Below are positions 4,618-6,621 of a DNA stretch of 6,621 bases, piece by piece. A program made the position numbers and the translations under genes. Position 1 is the first letter of the stretch; every line of letters begins with the position of its first letter. The notes under the pieces are model-generated. The model saw only the letters and a list, made by a program, of their open reading frames with translations, had not been told where the DNA came from and searched no databases. The stretch is from Rubrobacter sp. (GTDB taxonomy: Bacteria; Actinomycetota; Rubrobacteria; Rubrobacterales; Rubrobacteraceae). The stretch spans positions 1 through 6,621 of the forward strand of contig JADDKG010000327.1 of NCBI GenBank assembly GCA_020253895.1, in the 5' to 3' direction.

Positions 4618-6621
4618 ATGCTCTCTGCGATCTACATCAAGGGATTTAAGACCTTTGCCCGTCCGGTCCGGATGCCGCTCGAGCCCGGGGTGACGGCGAT
4701 AGTGGGGCCCAACGGCTCGGGCAAGAGCAACATCACCGACGCGGTGCTCTTCGCCCTCGGGGAGCAGAGCCCCGGGGTGCTACGGGCGGGGGGGATGGCC
4801 GATCTTATCTTTGCCGGCTCCGAGTCGCTCCCGGCGGCCAACGCGGCCGAGGTGACGCTCGTTCTGGACAATGCGGGGGGTGAGATCTCGCTCCCCTACA
4901 AGGAGGTGGCGATCTCCCGGCGGATCTCCCGCGACGGGAGGACGGAGTACAGGATGGGAGGGGCCAGGGCCCGGCTGGCGGATGTGCGGGCCGTGGCCGG
5001 CGAGGCCGGGCTGGGGAGGCACAGCATCCTCCGGCAGGGGGCCGTGGACGCGATCGTGGCCGGAGGCGCCGCCGCCTGCCGCCAGGCCCTGGAGGAGGCC
5101 GCGGGGCTCGGCGTCTACCGGAGGCGGAGGCTGGCCGCCGCCCGCCGCCTGGAGCGGGCCGCCGGGCAGCTGGAGCAGACCCGCCAGCTGGAGGCCAGCC
5201 TCGCCGAGCAGCTGCGGCGGATAGAGCGCGAGGCCGAGGCCGCCCGGGAGTACCGGCGGCTGGAGTCCCGATACAGGGAGCTCTCGCTCGCCCGGCTCTA
5301 CCGGGAGGCCGCCGGGGGCCGCGAGGAGGGGCTGCGCCGCAGGCTCGAGGAGGCGGAATCCCGTATCCGGGAGCTCTCCTCCAGCGAGGAGCGGCTGCGC
5401 GCACAGGAGGAGCGGACCTGCGGGCAGCTCGGCTCGCTGGAGGAGAGCCTGCGAGAGATCGAAGCTAAGCTCGGCCGGCTGGAGCGGGTATCGGAGGCCC
5501 TCCGGTCGTCGGCGGGGCGCCTGGATCGCAGCCTGTTCAGGGCCGAGGAGGCCAGCGGGAGGCGGGCCGGGCGCGGCCGGGCCGCGGGGAGGTTGAGGGC
5601 CGGGCTGCGGCGTCTTGAGGAGGAGCTCTCCGGGCTGGAGGCCAAGATCTCCGCGGCCGCGGACCGGCAGAGGGCGCTCCGCGACGAGTCCGAGCGCCGC
5701 CGGAAGGAGGCTTACGAGGCGCGCCGCCTGGGGGAGCGGCTCGCCACCGAGCACGGCCGTACCCGGGCGGAGCTTGAGGCGGCCCGCGCCCGGCTCGCGA
5801 AGCTCCGCTCCGCTGAGGAGCGGGGGAGCCCGTTCGGCGAGGAGGTGCTCGGACGCCTCGCCGCGCTGGTGGAGGCCGTGGAACGGACGGGGGTCGCGGA
5901 GGACGCGCCTAGGATGGCCAAAGAAGCCCTGCGCGGCCGGCTGGAGGAGCTCGGCCGCGAGGCCAGCCTCCGGGAGGGAGCCCTCGCTGCGGCCGTGGGG
6001 AGGAGGGAGGCCCGCATCCGATCCCTCCGGCGCTCCGGGAAGGAGCGCGGCGGGCCGCGCCCGAGGCTGCACAAGATCATCCGGGCCCGCCCCGGCTTCG
6101 AGCTGGCGGTGGAGGCTGCGCTCGGGGAGCTTGCCGGGGGGCTTCTTGCCCGGAACGTCGGGGAGGGTGTGGAGCTGCTCTCCGGGGGCGAGCGGGTCAC
6201 CGTCCGGCTCGACGCGGAGGGGCTCGCCGAGCACGGTCCCGCCCCCGGCATCCCGCTGCTCCGCTGCGTGGAGATCCTGGACCCCGCCTACGCCGACGCC
6301 GTGGAGCGGCTGCTCGGCGGGGTGTACGTGGTGGAGGACCCGGTTGCGGACCGGCCGGCCAACGGGCACGTGGCCGTGACCCGGGACGGCCTCCGGCTGA
6401 CCAGGACCAGCGTGAGCCTCCCTCCGGAGGGTGGGGTCTTTGAGCGCGAGGCGCGCCTGGCCCGGGAGGAGAGGCTCCTCGAGGAGCTGGAGCGCGGGCC
6501 GGGCGAGATCCTGCGCTCCCTGCGGGAGGGGATCCTGGCGTGCTCCCGGAGCCTCGCCGCGCTGGAGGAGCTGGCCGGGAAGCTGTCATCGGTTCGTTCC
6601 CGGGCGTCCTCCAGATCGGAA
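4618..6621 (+). CDS. smc: Chromosome segregation protein SMC, N-terminal 668 residues
   Basis: SMC is the ATPase of bacterial condensin, which works with ScpA and ScpB to organise and separate chromosomes. The frame is open to the window edge, so the C-terminal head (signature motif, Walker B) is outside. Visible parts are an ATPase N-lobe with IKGFKTFARP (residues 7-16), Walker A GPNGSGKSN (30-38), Q-loop LGEQS (47-51) and EEAAGL (159-164); a long Arg/Glu/Leu/Ala-rich coiled coil (about 165-475); a hinge (about 480-610) with LAVEAALGELAGG and VAVTRDGLRL; then the returning coiled coil. The ATG at 4618 directly follows an in-frame TAG (4615-4617), so no longer start is possible. There is no Shine-Dalgarno, suggesting leaderless or near-leaderless translation. 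The usual PEERR before EEAAG is absent (AAACRQA instead). SMC motifs and the rnc neighbour exclude RecN, SbcC and Rad50. A terminator and its own promoter separate it from the fab genes. Confidence 0.94.
   Translation, partial: MLSAIYIKGFKTFARPVRMPLEPGVTAIVGPNGSGKSNITDAVLFALGEQSPGVLRAGGMADLIFAGSESLPAANAAEVTLVLDNAGGEISLPYKEVAISRRISRDGRTEYRMGGARARLADVRAVAGEAGLGRHSILRQGAVDAIVAGGAAACRQALEEAAGLGVYRRRRLAAARRLERAAGQLEQTRQLEASLAEQLRRIEREAEAAREYRRLESRYRELSLARLYREAAGGREEGLRRRLEEAESRIRELSSSEERLRAQEERTCGQLGSLEESLREIEAKLGRLERVSEALRSSAGRLDRSLFRAEEASGRRAGRGRAAGRLRAGLRRLEEELSGLEAKISAAADRQRALRDESERRRKEAYEARRLGERLATEHGRTRAELEAARARLAKLRSAEERGSPFGEEVLGRLAALVEAVERTGVAEDAPRMAKEALRGRLEELGREASLREGALAAAVGRREARIRSLRRSGKERGGPRPRLHKIIRARPGFELAVEAALGELAGGLLARNVGEGVELLSGGERVTVRLDAEGLAEHGPAPGIPLLRCVEILDPAYADAVERLLGGVYVVEDPVADRPANGHVAVTRDGLRLTRTSVSLPPEGGVFEREARLAREERLLEELERGPGEILRSLREGILACSRSLAALEELAGKLSSVRSRASSRSE

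Noticed and set aside
4780..6369. A 529-codon open frame on the minus strand opposite smc
   Set aside because: It mirrors the GC-rich smc coding frame. Its translation is Pro/Gly/Leu/Arg-rich with no recognisable domain, while the + strand has clear SMC motifs.

Overview
The window is about 70% GC and every supported gene lies on the + strand. It carries the fatty-acid synthase II genes followed by rnc and smc: fabH (3' end) - fabD - fabZ - fabG - acpP - fabF - rnc - smc (5' part). An acpP-rnc-smc neighbourhood is known from Gram-positive bacteria such as Bacillus. The high GC, the TTG/GTG starts and the divergent FabD, RNase III and SMC suggest a deep-branching actinobacterium. Rubrobacter is my best guess, from memory of the lineage rather than from any search.

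Layout. Bases 1-236 hold the last 77 codons of fabH. After a 29-nt gap with a purine-rich ribosome binding site come fabD (TTG start), fabZ and fabG, joined by two ATGA stop/start overlaps. A 74-nt gap then carries a 6-bp inverted repeat, a possible internal promoter and a strong tandem Shine-Dalgarno for acpP (TTG start). acpP overlaps fabF by GTGA. rnc follows fabF after 16 nt. The 98-nt rnc-smc gap holds a clear intrinsic terminator (13-bp stem, T-rich tail), then a TACAAT -10-like box inside a near-palindrome. smc starts immediately after an in-frame TAG with no Shine-Dalgarno, so it looks like a separate and leaderless or nearly leaderless unit. It runs off the right edge after 668 codons.

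Function. FabD loads malonyl onto AcpP, FabH starts the chain, FabF elongates it, FabG reduces the 3-keto group and FabZ dehydrates. Only the enoyl reductase of the elongation cycle is missing here. RNase III processes double-stranded RNA and SMC organises the chromosome. Their link to lipid synthesis is positional, not mechanistic.

No mobile element, CRISPR array, tRNA or rRNA was seen, and no wholly new system. The points worth a second look are the rnc/smc transcription boundary, a TACA-T/GCGCTAT motif shared upstream of acpP and smc, a shortened FabD, and an RNase III with a substituted signature Glu and a shortened loop.
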